NCBI RefSeq assembly: GCF_964340395.1
Contig: NC_135555.1
Location: forward strand, 17,146,246-17,210,245
Length of the DNA: 64,000 bases
Reading direction: 5' to 3'
Origin: Glandiceps talaboti
Lineage: Eukaryota > Hemichordata > Enteropneusta > Spengelidae
Shown here: positions 54,380 through 64,000 of the stretch, piece by piece
Layout: each line of letters starts with the position of its first letter
Position numbering within the stretch: position 1 is the stretch's first letter
Notes under the pieces: generated by a model
What the model was told of the DNA's origin: nothing
The model's input: the letters and a program-made list of their open reading frames with translations, nothing else
Database searches by the model: none
Translations under genes and position numbers: made by a program

Positions 54380-54954
54380 CTTTTAGAGTGAACGTTATTA
54401 TCGCCGATAACTGCTGAGACAAAAGGATGTTAATAAAGCTTGCTGTGGAGCTATTAATCATAGATCTGTCAAACTTAATGATTATGATGCGGATGTGTGT
54501 TGATTTCATGAACGTCCTCATCATTTTCACTGACACTCTTGTCAGGATAACATTTTAAGAAAAATCTGGCAAATGACAAAATTATTGCCACTAAGATTTA
54601 TCTATAAGGAATGTATGATTGTATCGCTAATAGCTATCTCTCATCAAATCAGTAAAATTAGAATTTACGCCAATCTCTAGTCACTTGATGTGCAACCAAT
54701 CATTTTTCAGTTTTTGTTAAGGATTTCATCAGTGAGGATGAAGATATTCAAGGAACTTTTTTTTCTTCTCTCAGATGGGTATATTCTGAATTCAGTGAAT
54801 GGTACCGCCAACGTTTTTTGGTCACAGTGAAAGCTTTTGATATCAGCCTAAATGTTAGAACAATGTTATTACATCATTATCAAGTGAAATTAAAATATAC
54901 TTCTTTTCCATGGCATTGTACTTGCCTAACCAACTAGTGGTTCATTATGTAAGA

Positions 54955-55115
54955 CAAATACATACACACATACATACATACATACATACATACATACATA
55001 CATACATACACGCATACACGCATGCAAGCATGCATGCATACATACATACATACATACATACATAATGATTCTACTACTACTACTACTACTACTACATACA
55101 TACATACATACATAC

Positions 55116-55158
<43 letters not shown>

Positions 55159-55460
55159 CATACATACATACATACACATACATACATACATACATACATA
55201 CATACATACATACATACATACATACATACAAACATACATACATACATGTGTAAATACATACATACATACATACATACATACATACATACAGACAGACAGA
55301 CAGACGTACGTACGTACGTACGTACGTACGTACATACATATTACATACATACACACACAGACAGGCATACACACACACACACATACATACACACACACAC
55401 ACAGGCATACACACACACATACACACACACACACACACACAGGCATACACACACAAAGTG
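54955..55460. repeat. (ATAC)n, (CTA)n, (ACAG)n and (CA)n blocks
   Basis: ATAC to 55060, CTA at 55067-55095, ATAC, ACAG at 55118-55156, ATAC to 55290, ACAG, ACGT at 55305-55332, then CA with AGGCATA interruptions. Cys/Val/Tyr/Met open frames are artefacts. Confidence 0.95.
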
Positions 55461-56603
55461 GTTTTGTGCCTTGCCTTCTTTCATTGAAATTGTAAATATG
55501 AAGCGTTATTGACATTCTGATAGGAATTTTGATGATGCAACATTTATATTCATAATTCACAGATCTGATATTTAACTAGAAGGGAATAACATAACATTGG
55601 CTTTTACACAGGTAGCACATTTCACTTGATGCAAATAATGTGCATTTCAAAAACACTTGGGCAAATTTTGAGACAAGAAAACGCCATCTGTTTCATATGA
55701 AAGAAATAGCAGGGATGTGATTATCGGCAAGAAAACCCAGGTATCTTTAGTATGTAATAAGAAAAAGATCATTTTATGCAAATAGTGTCGGGGGGGGGGG
55801 GGGGGTGTACTAGATACAAGTAGAAGGTCTGTTTCAGATGAGACAATGTCTTCATGTATAAAATTATGTCTGTTTCACACCAGGAAAATTTTTCTTATTA
55901 ACGTGAAACAGTTTGAGACGTGGCTAGTGTAAATTTCTTCATCTGTAGAATGAACTATTTTTAGTTTTTTTGAAATGATCCCAGATTATTGCCAATAACT
56001 AGACCATTACAACAAGATACAAACTAAATTGTTTGACCTTTAATTATCTAGCGTATGTGTATATGTACGTGTCTCAGTGCCTGATTTTAATAGAGGCAAA
56101 CAGGAAATAAAAATAACCAAATATCTAGGGAGTATTTTTCTTGATTTTTTTTAAAGGCTATCTATGAGGTCACCGTATGCAAATGAGGAAGTCGGAACAC
56201 TGCCTTGGTAACGAGCACCTGATGTTGATTAGGAATATTTAACTGTGGGTAGGGGCAGGTTTTGAATGTGTGAAAATTTAATGAGCCCTTTTTTAATGAT
56301 ACAGTGTGCCGCTGCTTTCATTATCACTCGGACTAGATTGGTTATTATAACTGATGGACTACTTGATTTCATTACAGGGTGTGAAGGGGTGAGGTGTGGG
56401 GTGCACCCCCCGACAGAGAGAGCTGCCCACCCCTAACATCAAACAAATTGGTGTGGCCCAGTTGAGTAAAGTTGTTACTGGGGCTGTGGAATGCTAGCGA
56501 CCCATCTGCAGAAAGAGATTTAATTTGTGAATTAATTGAGGAATACGAATTGAGAGTCTTGATGAAATAATAGTCGGCAAGTGTAGAGCCGAGATTTCAT
56601 TAC
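55461..56603. other. Intron sequence upstream of the donor, nothing recognised
   Basis: A G-run near 55790. The block 56160-56590 is complex and less AT-rich, with a short GC-richer patch at 56370-56480. Confidence 0.4.
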
Positions 56604-56666
56604 CTGTTCTTTCTCTCTCAACCATTCATTTTCTGACTCCAATTTGTCAGCCACTAGCTTCATCAT
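56604..56666 (-). CDS. Upstream 63-nt exon, coiled coil, probably the same gene
   Basis: Seen: the minus strand shows a good acceptor (pyrimidine-rich, TTGCAG) before 56666 and a donor GTAATG after 56604. The 21 codons are open and phase 0 at both ends, reading MMKLVADKLESENEWLREKE plus Q, which is a clear heptad pattern. Inference: it belongs to the gene at 15684-17861 because strand, exon phase and coiled-coil character match, but the intervening intron would be 38.7 kb and other exons could lie in it. It might instead be an exon of a separate gene. No upstream exon or start codon was recognised between here and 64000. Confidence 0.7.
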
Positions 56667-57600
56667 CTGCAAGGACAAAGGAAATAAGACAACAAGTCAG
56701 TATCTTAATTGTACAAGATGAGATGTAAATGCTAAACTCAGCTGCGATCAAATTCGCTAGGAATCAGACGTCACGTCGTCGTCGTCGTTCGTCATTGGAT
56801 TTCACACTCGGTTATTTCAAGTCATGCATTTTTCATCAGCTTTTCTTGCGAGACAATTGAACGACAAAAGTCACCAGTGCGATGAAATGGACATCAATTA
56901 GCCTGACCGCAAGATTGGTACAGTAACATATGTTGCCAATCGTTGTCTCATTTCAGGCTATTTGACGGGGTATTATATTGACAGGAAAGTTTGTAAAATA
57001 CAGATTTGTCGTATATTGCCCACATTCATTCTCTAGTTCATCACATCGAAAAGTACTCTAAAATAGGGGAGTTATAATTCGATGAAAAATTCATTATTTT
57101 CGGAGTAATCCTTGTAAAGTGTATACAGATGATACCTTTGATCCAAATAGGGGGTGTATAAAAACCATGGACATACAGTATATACTTTAACAACAAATAA
57201 AACTTTCACATCGGTGCGTTTGGGAATTAACAAGTACGTCTTGACTTAACCAATTCCCTTGATGTTCAAACCATATCCACTGTATTTTTTAGACTAGATT
57301 TCATTACCAACATCATTTGCGATGTCCAAATTGATTTGATTTTATCATCGGCTTCTTTTTTTTTTTAATGAGTGCAAATATTTATTGCATGAATGCATTG
57401 ATTAAAAGACATGGTCATCAGACTAAAGGAATCAAATCTATTTGTTTATAGCTAGTTAGCTAACTCTGACTTCAAAAGCCAACGACTCACCAATTAAACG
57501 TTTCTCACTGACATGCTAATTTGGATCATTTCCACATCACAGTCCACATCAAAGTATACAAATTCTGCTACTAAGCAGCTTTTTGAACAAATTTCTAACT
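56667..57600. other. Intron or upstream sequence, nothing recognised
   Basis: Contains CGTCGTCGTCGT near 56771-56790 and mixed sequence. No further exon found. Confidence 0.4.
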
Positions 57601-58175
57601 AATTTGGAACATTTTACCCTTGCCAGCAGACTACAGATTCATTATTTGGTAAATTTTGGTATCACTTTCATTCTAATTTCAAACAATACCTTTCCCGCCA
57701 AAATTCAGCAGACTACAAAGTATAATACTTTTCACAAATATTAATAATGTCTTTGACATTTTTCACTTGAACTTTGAATGCCTGATTTTGCCACTGATAA
57801 AAACAGACTACAAGTTCAAGCCTTCTTGTACTAAATTAACTTTTTTCCAATTCACTAATACACTGTAAATTGTCACCAAAAATTCATTTTTCAATTTTCC
57901 CGCCAAATTTTAATGATACAAATAGTTGCCTGTCAGTGTGACTTTTATATGAATTCCATTTTAATTTTGAGCCCTGGTGATAGGAATACTTGAAATTAAT
58001 AAAGTTACATCAAAACAGACTTGAGAAGAATGAGCATGTTTGCAAATATTTCTGAATCAATTTTCCCGCCGAAATTGAATGATACAAATAGCTGCCTTTC
58101 AATAACTTTTGTACAAATTTCATTTCAATTTTGAGCACAAATGACAGAAATATTTCAAATTAATAAACTTACACC
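57601..58175. repeat. CCCGCC-marked repeat, about 175-185 bp unit
   Basis: Two good units and one poorer one share TTTTCCCGCC, TGATACAAATAG, TGCCTTTCAATAACTTTTGT-like words, TTTTAATTTTGAGC and GAAATTAATAAAGTTACA. Confidence 0.7.
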
Positions 58176-59389
58176 AAAATGAAAAAGAAAGCACATGTTT
58201 TATGACTAACGATAAAATAGATCTTTATTTTTTTTAAACACCTTTAAATGGAAATTGACATCAAAAGAGACTAAATGACTCAGCACCTGCAACAAAAAAA
58301 TGTTTAAGTATACTTGCAATATCTGCCATCTAGTATAAACGATTAATAAGGAAAAAAAGAACAGTTTTGCAGAATTACTCTAATGGCCGATAGAAATACT
58401 CATATTTAGTGAAGCCTTCAAGTAAAATTAGATCAGAGAGAGAGTTTTATGGTGAAAACCATGGAAACAGATAAGCCGACATCTGGAATTTCATCCATCT
58501 CATTAAAGAGATGGAAAAATTGGAAAAAATATGGTGGGATTAAAAGATTGTGTTATTTGTAGCCAGTAGTGCTCATCACTTGTGCACTAATTGAACAATA
58601 CACGCACTACTTAGAATGCTAAATACTTTGCAATAAACGTGTTGTCCTGTTGGATGAGTAAACTGTCAAATGGGGAAAGAGGTCACAGTTCTACTACAGT
58701 ACAAATAAATCTAAAAAAACCTCCAAATTTACAAACACTTTTAGTTCGCCGTGAACTTACAACTTTTTAAAAGACGTTTTTGGGTCATTTATTTATAAGA
58801 TTTTACTAAGGCATACAAAATTAAATTGATGGTATGAGGATTTCTGTGCAATCATTCTAAAATAAAATCTATAACTTTTTAAGGCATTTTTGGAATTTTT
58901 CTCATGATAATCAAAATTTTGCAAAAATTATGCAAAAATTGAAGAAAAAAAATACCAGAAAGAAGTGTGAAATTCATCATGATTAGTGATACTATTATGC
59001 AAATGATAATAAAAATGATGATAAAACTATTGTCATTTTCTTCATCACTTTCACACACTTTGGGCTGTGTATCGCTAGCACAGACCAATAATGGCACAAC
59101 AGCCCTTTCTACTTCAACTCCCTTGGGAACATGCTATCCATTGCAGCCTCTGTAAACACATAGGACTTTAAGTACTTCACAAAACACCCTCTATCCTACC
59201 AGGTCCCCATTTATATCACTGGGTTGCTTGACTGAGAGACATAATGATAGTTGAAACAAATTACTGAAACCTTATTAAGCAGTTGGTATGTTTGCTAAAG
59301 AGCTATACGAAGTATTTAAGTATAAAGTAAAATGTATCTGAATTCCCAAGTCACTTTATCAAGGTTCACCCACACAGACAAAATTAGAG
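58176..59389. other. Non-coding, nothing recognised
   Basis: Ordinary AT-rich sequence without exon or RNA gene. Confidence 0.4.
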
Positions 59390-59476
59390 CACAATATCGG
59401 GGAAATTATATCAGTTTTTTTTTACCAGATTTTTGTTCTTCTGTTACCAGGGTTCCCAAACTTTAGCAGAAAACAG
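59390..59476. mobile_element. MITE family A, right half
   Basis: ATATCGGGGAAATTATATCA, then TTCTGTTACCAGGGTTCCCA, AACTTTAGCAGAAAACAG aligns with the right half of 27955-28121 and retains the AAAACA terminus. Confidence 0.55.
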
Positions 59477-59839
59477 CTACGTATTAGATTTAAATTAAAC
59501 TTCTTGGTATTTTACAAAAGTGTATAATGTCTAGCTAAATCTATAAAGTCAAGAAAACAAATTGGAGAATAAACATACATAGAACTAATGATGGTTTTTA
59601 CGATATTATCAAAATGAATGCAATCCAAAATCCTTTTTGAAAAAAAACAACCCGGATAACATGTTAGGTCACTGCCACTGCTCAGGTATTTATCTGCTGA
59701 TGGATAAGGCTTGACATAAAAAGCATTTTCAAAGAAGATAACATTAAAACTGACTCAAAAGTGAGTTAGTGTAGTACTCAAGAAGTAATATTGATGCATT
59801 CACTGTGTGCAGGTTGACAACCAAGAAACAAGCTTACTA

Positions 59840-60355
59840 GCAGAACATGTGACTTATTCTTGCCTAAGTTATTACGACCACAAATTGTTACATTTTACAA
59901 AAATATTGCCAACTTTTGATTCATTTTGGATAGATTTAATGTAAAATATTCTTTTTATTAATTCAATACCAAAAATGTTTGCTAACAGGTGAATATATAT
60001 GACATTCACCAGCAGAACACACAACTTTTTTTTTACCAAAGTTAATGAGAGGACAAATTGTTGCATTTTACAAAAAATTCACCACCTTTAATTTTATTTT
60101 GGATAGATTTAATGTTAAATACACTTTTCAATAATTTAATACTATGCTTGCTAAAAGGTGAATTCACACGACAGAGAATTCCTTGGCAGAACACAACATA
60201 TTCTTGACAAAATTAATGAAAACAAATTGTTGCATTTTATATAAATTTTGCCGACTTTTGATTTATTTTGGATAGATTTAAAGTTAACAACACTTTTTTA
60301 GTAACTTGATACCAAAATATTTGCTAAAAAGGTGAATATATGACGAAAGCTTTTA
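59840..60355. repeat. Satellite-like tandem repeat, about 172-bp unit, three copies
   Basis: GCAGAACA words at about 59840, 60013 and 60186 are each followed by CAAATTGTTGCATTTTA, CTTTTGATTTATTTTGGATA and GATTTAATG, then a GCTAA-AGGTGAAT word. Confidence 0.75.
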
Positions 60356-60550
60356 CCAAAAAGAACATTTTTTGGGTCAGATGACAGAAACGTGTGCCAA
60401 ACAACCCCCTTTGTTTCTTGGCAGACATGTCTGGAATTCAAAGGGTCCACAAGGTCAAATGATCTACTTATATTAAAGACCATTCAACATATCCTTTGTA
60501 AATGTATAGTTCAATTGTCACCTGAGTTACCATTTACCTACAGATCAATT

Positions 60551-60862
60551 TAAAGCTCCACTAGCTGCAACTGAACGTATTTTTTCACAATGTTTTGGTA
60601 GATACAATAACCTACTTGTGATGTCATACACCCTGAACACTCGTGAATCACCTACGGATGAACATGCTTTTTGTAACTGTACGCATGATCAAATAAAATC
60701 GATTTGATTTTGGGTCCATACCTAAAAATCAGCGCCCTCAACGGCGATCACGATTTAAACCTGTTATTGCAATACTAATAGATAAGATTGACCACTGATT
60801 AACATGTGGAACATGATTATTGGTATTTGACACCTTTCAGTGAATATATTGTGGGTGGGATT
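60551..60862. repeat. Dispersed repeat family B, copy 3
   Basis: AAGCTCCACTAGCTGCAACT, GTCATACACCCTGAACA, GATCAAATAAAATCGATTTG, TTTGGGTCCATACC and CACCTTTCAGTGAATATATT match the copies at 4794 and 38735. Only the first half is present. Confidence 0.7.
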
Positions 60863-60975
60863 TTGGGTGGGTGGGTGAGTTAGTAAATGAATGAATGAAG
60901 GAACAAACGAACGAACGAACGAACGAATGAACGAACGAACAAACGAACAAACGAATGAATGAATGAATGAATACA
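60863..60975. repeat. (GGGT)n and (GAAC/GAAT)n
   Basis: GGGT tetramers then GAAC and GAAT tetramers, abutting the family B copy. Confidence 0.9.
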
Positions 60976-61655
60976 AAAATGCATTTTATCAATCAAAACC
61001 ATAAGCAATACAAATTAAAACAACAATCAGTAATCCTGATTGCAATAACATGAAATCCAGCAAAATCAACAACTTACAGCTAAAATGATGTTGGCTTGGT
61101 GTTTCACTCATGGGACATTACATTTTTGACACAAAGATAGACATATTTCAACTCTAGACTAACAACACCAGAGACATTGCTATTCTTTTACAAGGCAGTG
61201 AAAACAGGTTTACACATGGACTTGCTGATTTCAATGGCTGCAATTGTTTATTTTCTAACTGATGATCAACATATCAACTTGACTACTTCGACATCCCACT
61301 GTGCATGGCACCTATGTAGTTGTTTCTTTTGTAGTGTTACATTGAGTAAAAGACCAAACCAACATCATTTTAGCTGTATTTGCAGTGACTATTAAATTAT
61401 TCACAATATATGGGGGAAGGGGGGGTTGTGTGATGTTTTACAAATTGTCACCTACTTGTTGATAAGTTTTGACATATACAAACAAGTATTCAGGAGAAAA
61501 GCTGACAGACATTTAGTGTTATGATGTGATAATTTGTTAAATCCCACACCTACATGTACATATCTACTATCTGACCTATTTACATCTAATTGTTGAAATA
61601 TACATTGTTAAGATGGTCACTATCAATAGTCTGAATAGATATATAACAAATTAAT
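60976..61655. other. Non-coding, nothing recognised
   Basis: No exon, RNA gene or clear repeat. Confidence 0.4.
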
Positions 61656-62000
61656 ATGTGAATACATACATAGCATACATACATATATATAGAAAGAAAC
61701 AAAGAAGCATACATACATATATACAGACATATACACCTACCTACCTACCTACCTACATACATACATACATACATACATACATACACACACACACGCATAC
61801 ATACATACATACATACATACATACATACACACACATCTACCTACCTACATACATACATACATACATACATACATACATACATACATACATACATACATAC
61901 ACACATACCTACCTACCTACCTACCTACCTACCTACATACATACATACATACATACATACATACATACACACATACACATTACACATTACACATACATTC
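61656..62000. repeat. (ATAC)n and (CTAC)n array
   Basis: ATAC tetramers with CTAC and CACA islands; the composite block repeats about three times (CTAC blocks near 61735, 61835 and 61905). Confidence 0.95.
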
Positions 62001-62127
62001 AAACACATAATTTTATATATTAGACAGACAGACAAACAAACACACAGAGACATAACAGAATACATACACTTGCAAATGTGCATACATATAGACACATCCA
62101 TACTGTACATTGTCAAACTTACAGGAA

Positions 62128-62240
62128 CACACACACACACACACACACACACAATGCATGCATGCACACACGCACGCACACATGCACGCATGCACATATG
62201 CACGCATGCACACACACATATGCACACACACACATACAAT

Positions 62241-62287
<47 letters not shown>
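62128..62287. repeat. (CA)n array with ATGC interruptions
   Basis: CA dinucleotides at 62128-62152, a degenerate CATGCA/CACGCA block, then pure CA at about 62243-62286. Confidence 0.95.
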
Positions 62288-62288
<1 letters not shown>

Positions 62289-63290
62289 ACACTTGTACCC
62301 TATATGCTTAAAAGCATCATAGCTTGTTTAATAGCTTTGAACTGATCTGCAGCTAAGAAATTCAATGTGCAATGGCTTGTGGATAATTCATTCCTCAACA
62401 ACTTCACTTGGCTTGTACACACATGGATTTTACAACTGTAATAACAGTAGCAATTAGTAGTAAACTTGCACTAAAGTCAAATCTCTTCATCCATGACATG
62501 TAGACGCAGACTAGTGATGATCAGCTCAACTCATCGAACAAAAAGCTCAAAATCAGGAAATAGTCGTCTTATTTAGATTTCCCCATTTACTTTTATACAC
62601 AGTCAGTAGTATTTGCCTTGTTATATCACACACACAGTATAATGGCTTCACAGTCTCCTTTTTAATAAATAGAAGCCGTTATTTTATTGATCATGTTAGT
62701 TCGACGGCACTGATTTAATACGGATGAATCAGGGAAAGAGTTGCAATGCCCAAATAGGCACTAAATTAGTTTTTTTTTTTTTTTAAAGTTAAAGTCGGTT
62801 ACAATATATAGCGTTCTTAACATATGCGTTAATTTCTCTCAACTGATTAATTCTGGTCGGTTCATTATGACACCCCGGTGAGTAAGCTTATCAAATGCAG
62901 CTTTGAAAAACCTCATTTTTGGCTTAATTCTTGAAACACTCTATGCTTTGTCCTTATTATGAACAAAACTGATTGAATGGATGATGGCCCCCTGTTGATC
63001 GTCAAGCAACTCATCATAACTATGAATACCACTCTCTCCTCTTTTTTTTTTGTTCTTTTCATTTTTCAGTGGTTTCCTGTCTCAGTAATTACAACCTGAG
63101 ATTTGATGACAGCATTAAGGGTTCATCATTTTGATACCTTGGACTACCTTTAACTGTTGGGTACTGACGTCTGTATGTCCCTGTAGTATTTCCTTGCTAT
63201 TTGCATCATCTAGTTCTATATGCTCATCATTTCGTATGATGAGAAAAAAAAACAAAAAAAAAAACCCATGAATATTGTCAATTTCTTAAC
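62288..63290. other. Non-coding, nothing recognised
   Basis: Ordinary sequence with poly-T near 62770. No exon found. Confidence 0.4.
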
Positions 63291-63580
63291 TAAATATACA
63301 ACATCATGAACATGTCACAGAATTAGATGACTTTTCCTTCATGATTGGAAAAAACACGTAGAAAATGACAATTTTGTGGAAATATACGACATGTCACAGA
63401 AATAGATAATTTTTCATCAATGATTGAAAAAAAAAACGTGGAGTATCAATTCCGAGGAAATTTACATGTGTCAGAAACAGACAATTTTTCATCCATGATT
63501 AAAAAAAAAGGGGTAAAAAGTGTCAATTCCATGGAAATGTACGAAGTGGATAATTTTTCATCCATGATCTTAACCAATTG
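63291..63580. repeat. Degenerate tandem repeat, about 78-bp unit, four copies
   Basis: ACATGTCACAGAAATAGATA, TTTTTCATCAATGATTG, an A-run, a GTCAATTCC word and ATGGAAAT recur at about 63312, 63389, 63465 and 63545. Confidence 0.75.
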
Positions 63581-63914
63581 TGTAGATATCTCTGGCAATT
63601 TAAAGAATATAGGAAAAAAGTTGGATTTTTCTCCTTCTTCTCATACTTGGGTAATTAGATTGATCACTGCTACACATCTATTCATTTCTGGAGTATGAGA
63701 AAACGTTGACAATTTGTTCATAAACACAACGAGCATTCTCATCCATCAAAAAGTCCAATACCAGAAATGATGACAGAGCTAGTGAAAACTTAGTCAATGT
63801 GACAGATCCAACCTAAATGTTTGGATTTGTCTCTGGTCATAAGTTTCTATGATTGAAATAGATGACTTTATCTGTCTAAAACAGAAACAGGTGTTTGATT
63901 CACATCAAGCTTAA

Positions 63915-64000
63915 GGTAGAATGTACCTTGGGGGACAAAATTCCCAGGAAATCAAAGTTCTTCAATTCTCTCCAAATTTTGTCATATGAAAGTTTGTTCT
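63915..64000. repeat. Dispersed repeat family E, copy 2, cut by the window edge
   Basis: CAGGAAATCAAAGTTCTTCA, ATTCTCTCCAAA and GAAAGTTTGTTC match 32330-32455 in the same orientation. Confidence 0.55.

Noticed and set aside
54926-55560. Minus-strand frame of 208 codons, rich in Cys, Val, Met and Tyr
   Set aside because: It is the complement of ATAC/ACAG/CA arrays and the plus strand is equally open.

Overview
The window looks like nuclear DNA from an animal, probably an aquatic invertebrate. It is AT-rich and gene-poor, with spliceosomal introns (GT-AG, pyrimidine tracts), a very high load of microsatellites and minisatellites, and several short dispersed repeat families. No bacterial operon, phage, CRISPR or plasmid structure is visible. 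Species and phylum cannot be fixed from the sequence alone. Almost all long open frames here are by-products of tandem repeats whose unit is a multiple of 3 (or of 2 or 4 with no stop in any frame), so they are not annotated as genes.

One real gene is supported, on the minus strand and incomplete at its 5' end. It encodes a long coiled-coil protein that I cannot name. Three phase-0 exons can be read: a 63-nt exon at 56604-56666, a 90-nt exon at 17772-17861, and a terminal coding exon at 15684-16469 carrying the stop codon. If they belong to one gene, which matching phase, strand and heptad character suggest, the intron between the first two is about 38.7 kb and holds most of the window. A weaker candidate exon lies at 54305-54379.

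The most interesting structure is just downstream of the 90-nt exon. Between about 17150 and 17770 lie four further, progressively decayed tandem copies of the 3' half of that exon together with its donor site. The nearest copy (17654-17698) keeps frame, donor and protein sequence, and nearly all its differences are at third codon positions.

Layout: 1-15680 lies downstream of the gene and holds tandem arrays at 880-1400, 5380-6060 and 6552-6957, long AG and CT tracts, and a possible LINE 3' tail. 15684-17861 holds the two 3' exons and the decayed exon array. 17862-56603 is the giant intron: AATC, GGAT, GTCT, ATGT, CA and AG arrays; minisatellites of 68, 39/49, 43-48, 66 and 71 bp; two TTAA-bounded foldback elements (33103-33436, 35759-36038); and several copies of a small inverted-repeat element, the cleanest being 27955-28121. 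56604-64000 holds the 5'-most exon seen, ancient tandem repeats, and ATAC and CA arrays.

At least five dispersed families recur: (a) a hAT-like MITE with CAGTGTTTT ends, (b) an internally duplicated repeat near 4794, 38735 and 60551, (c) the TTAA foldback element, (d) a repeat marked by the CCCGCC motif near 1 and 57600-58170, and (e) a repeat near 32330 and 63915.
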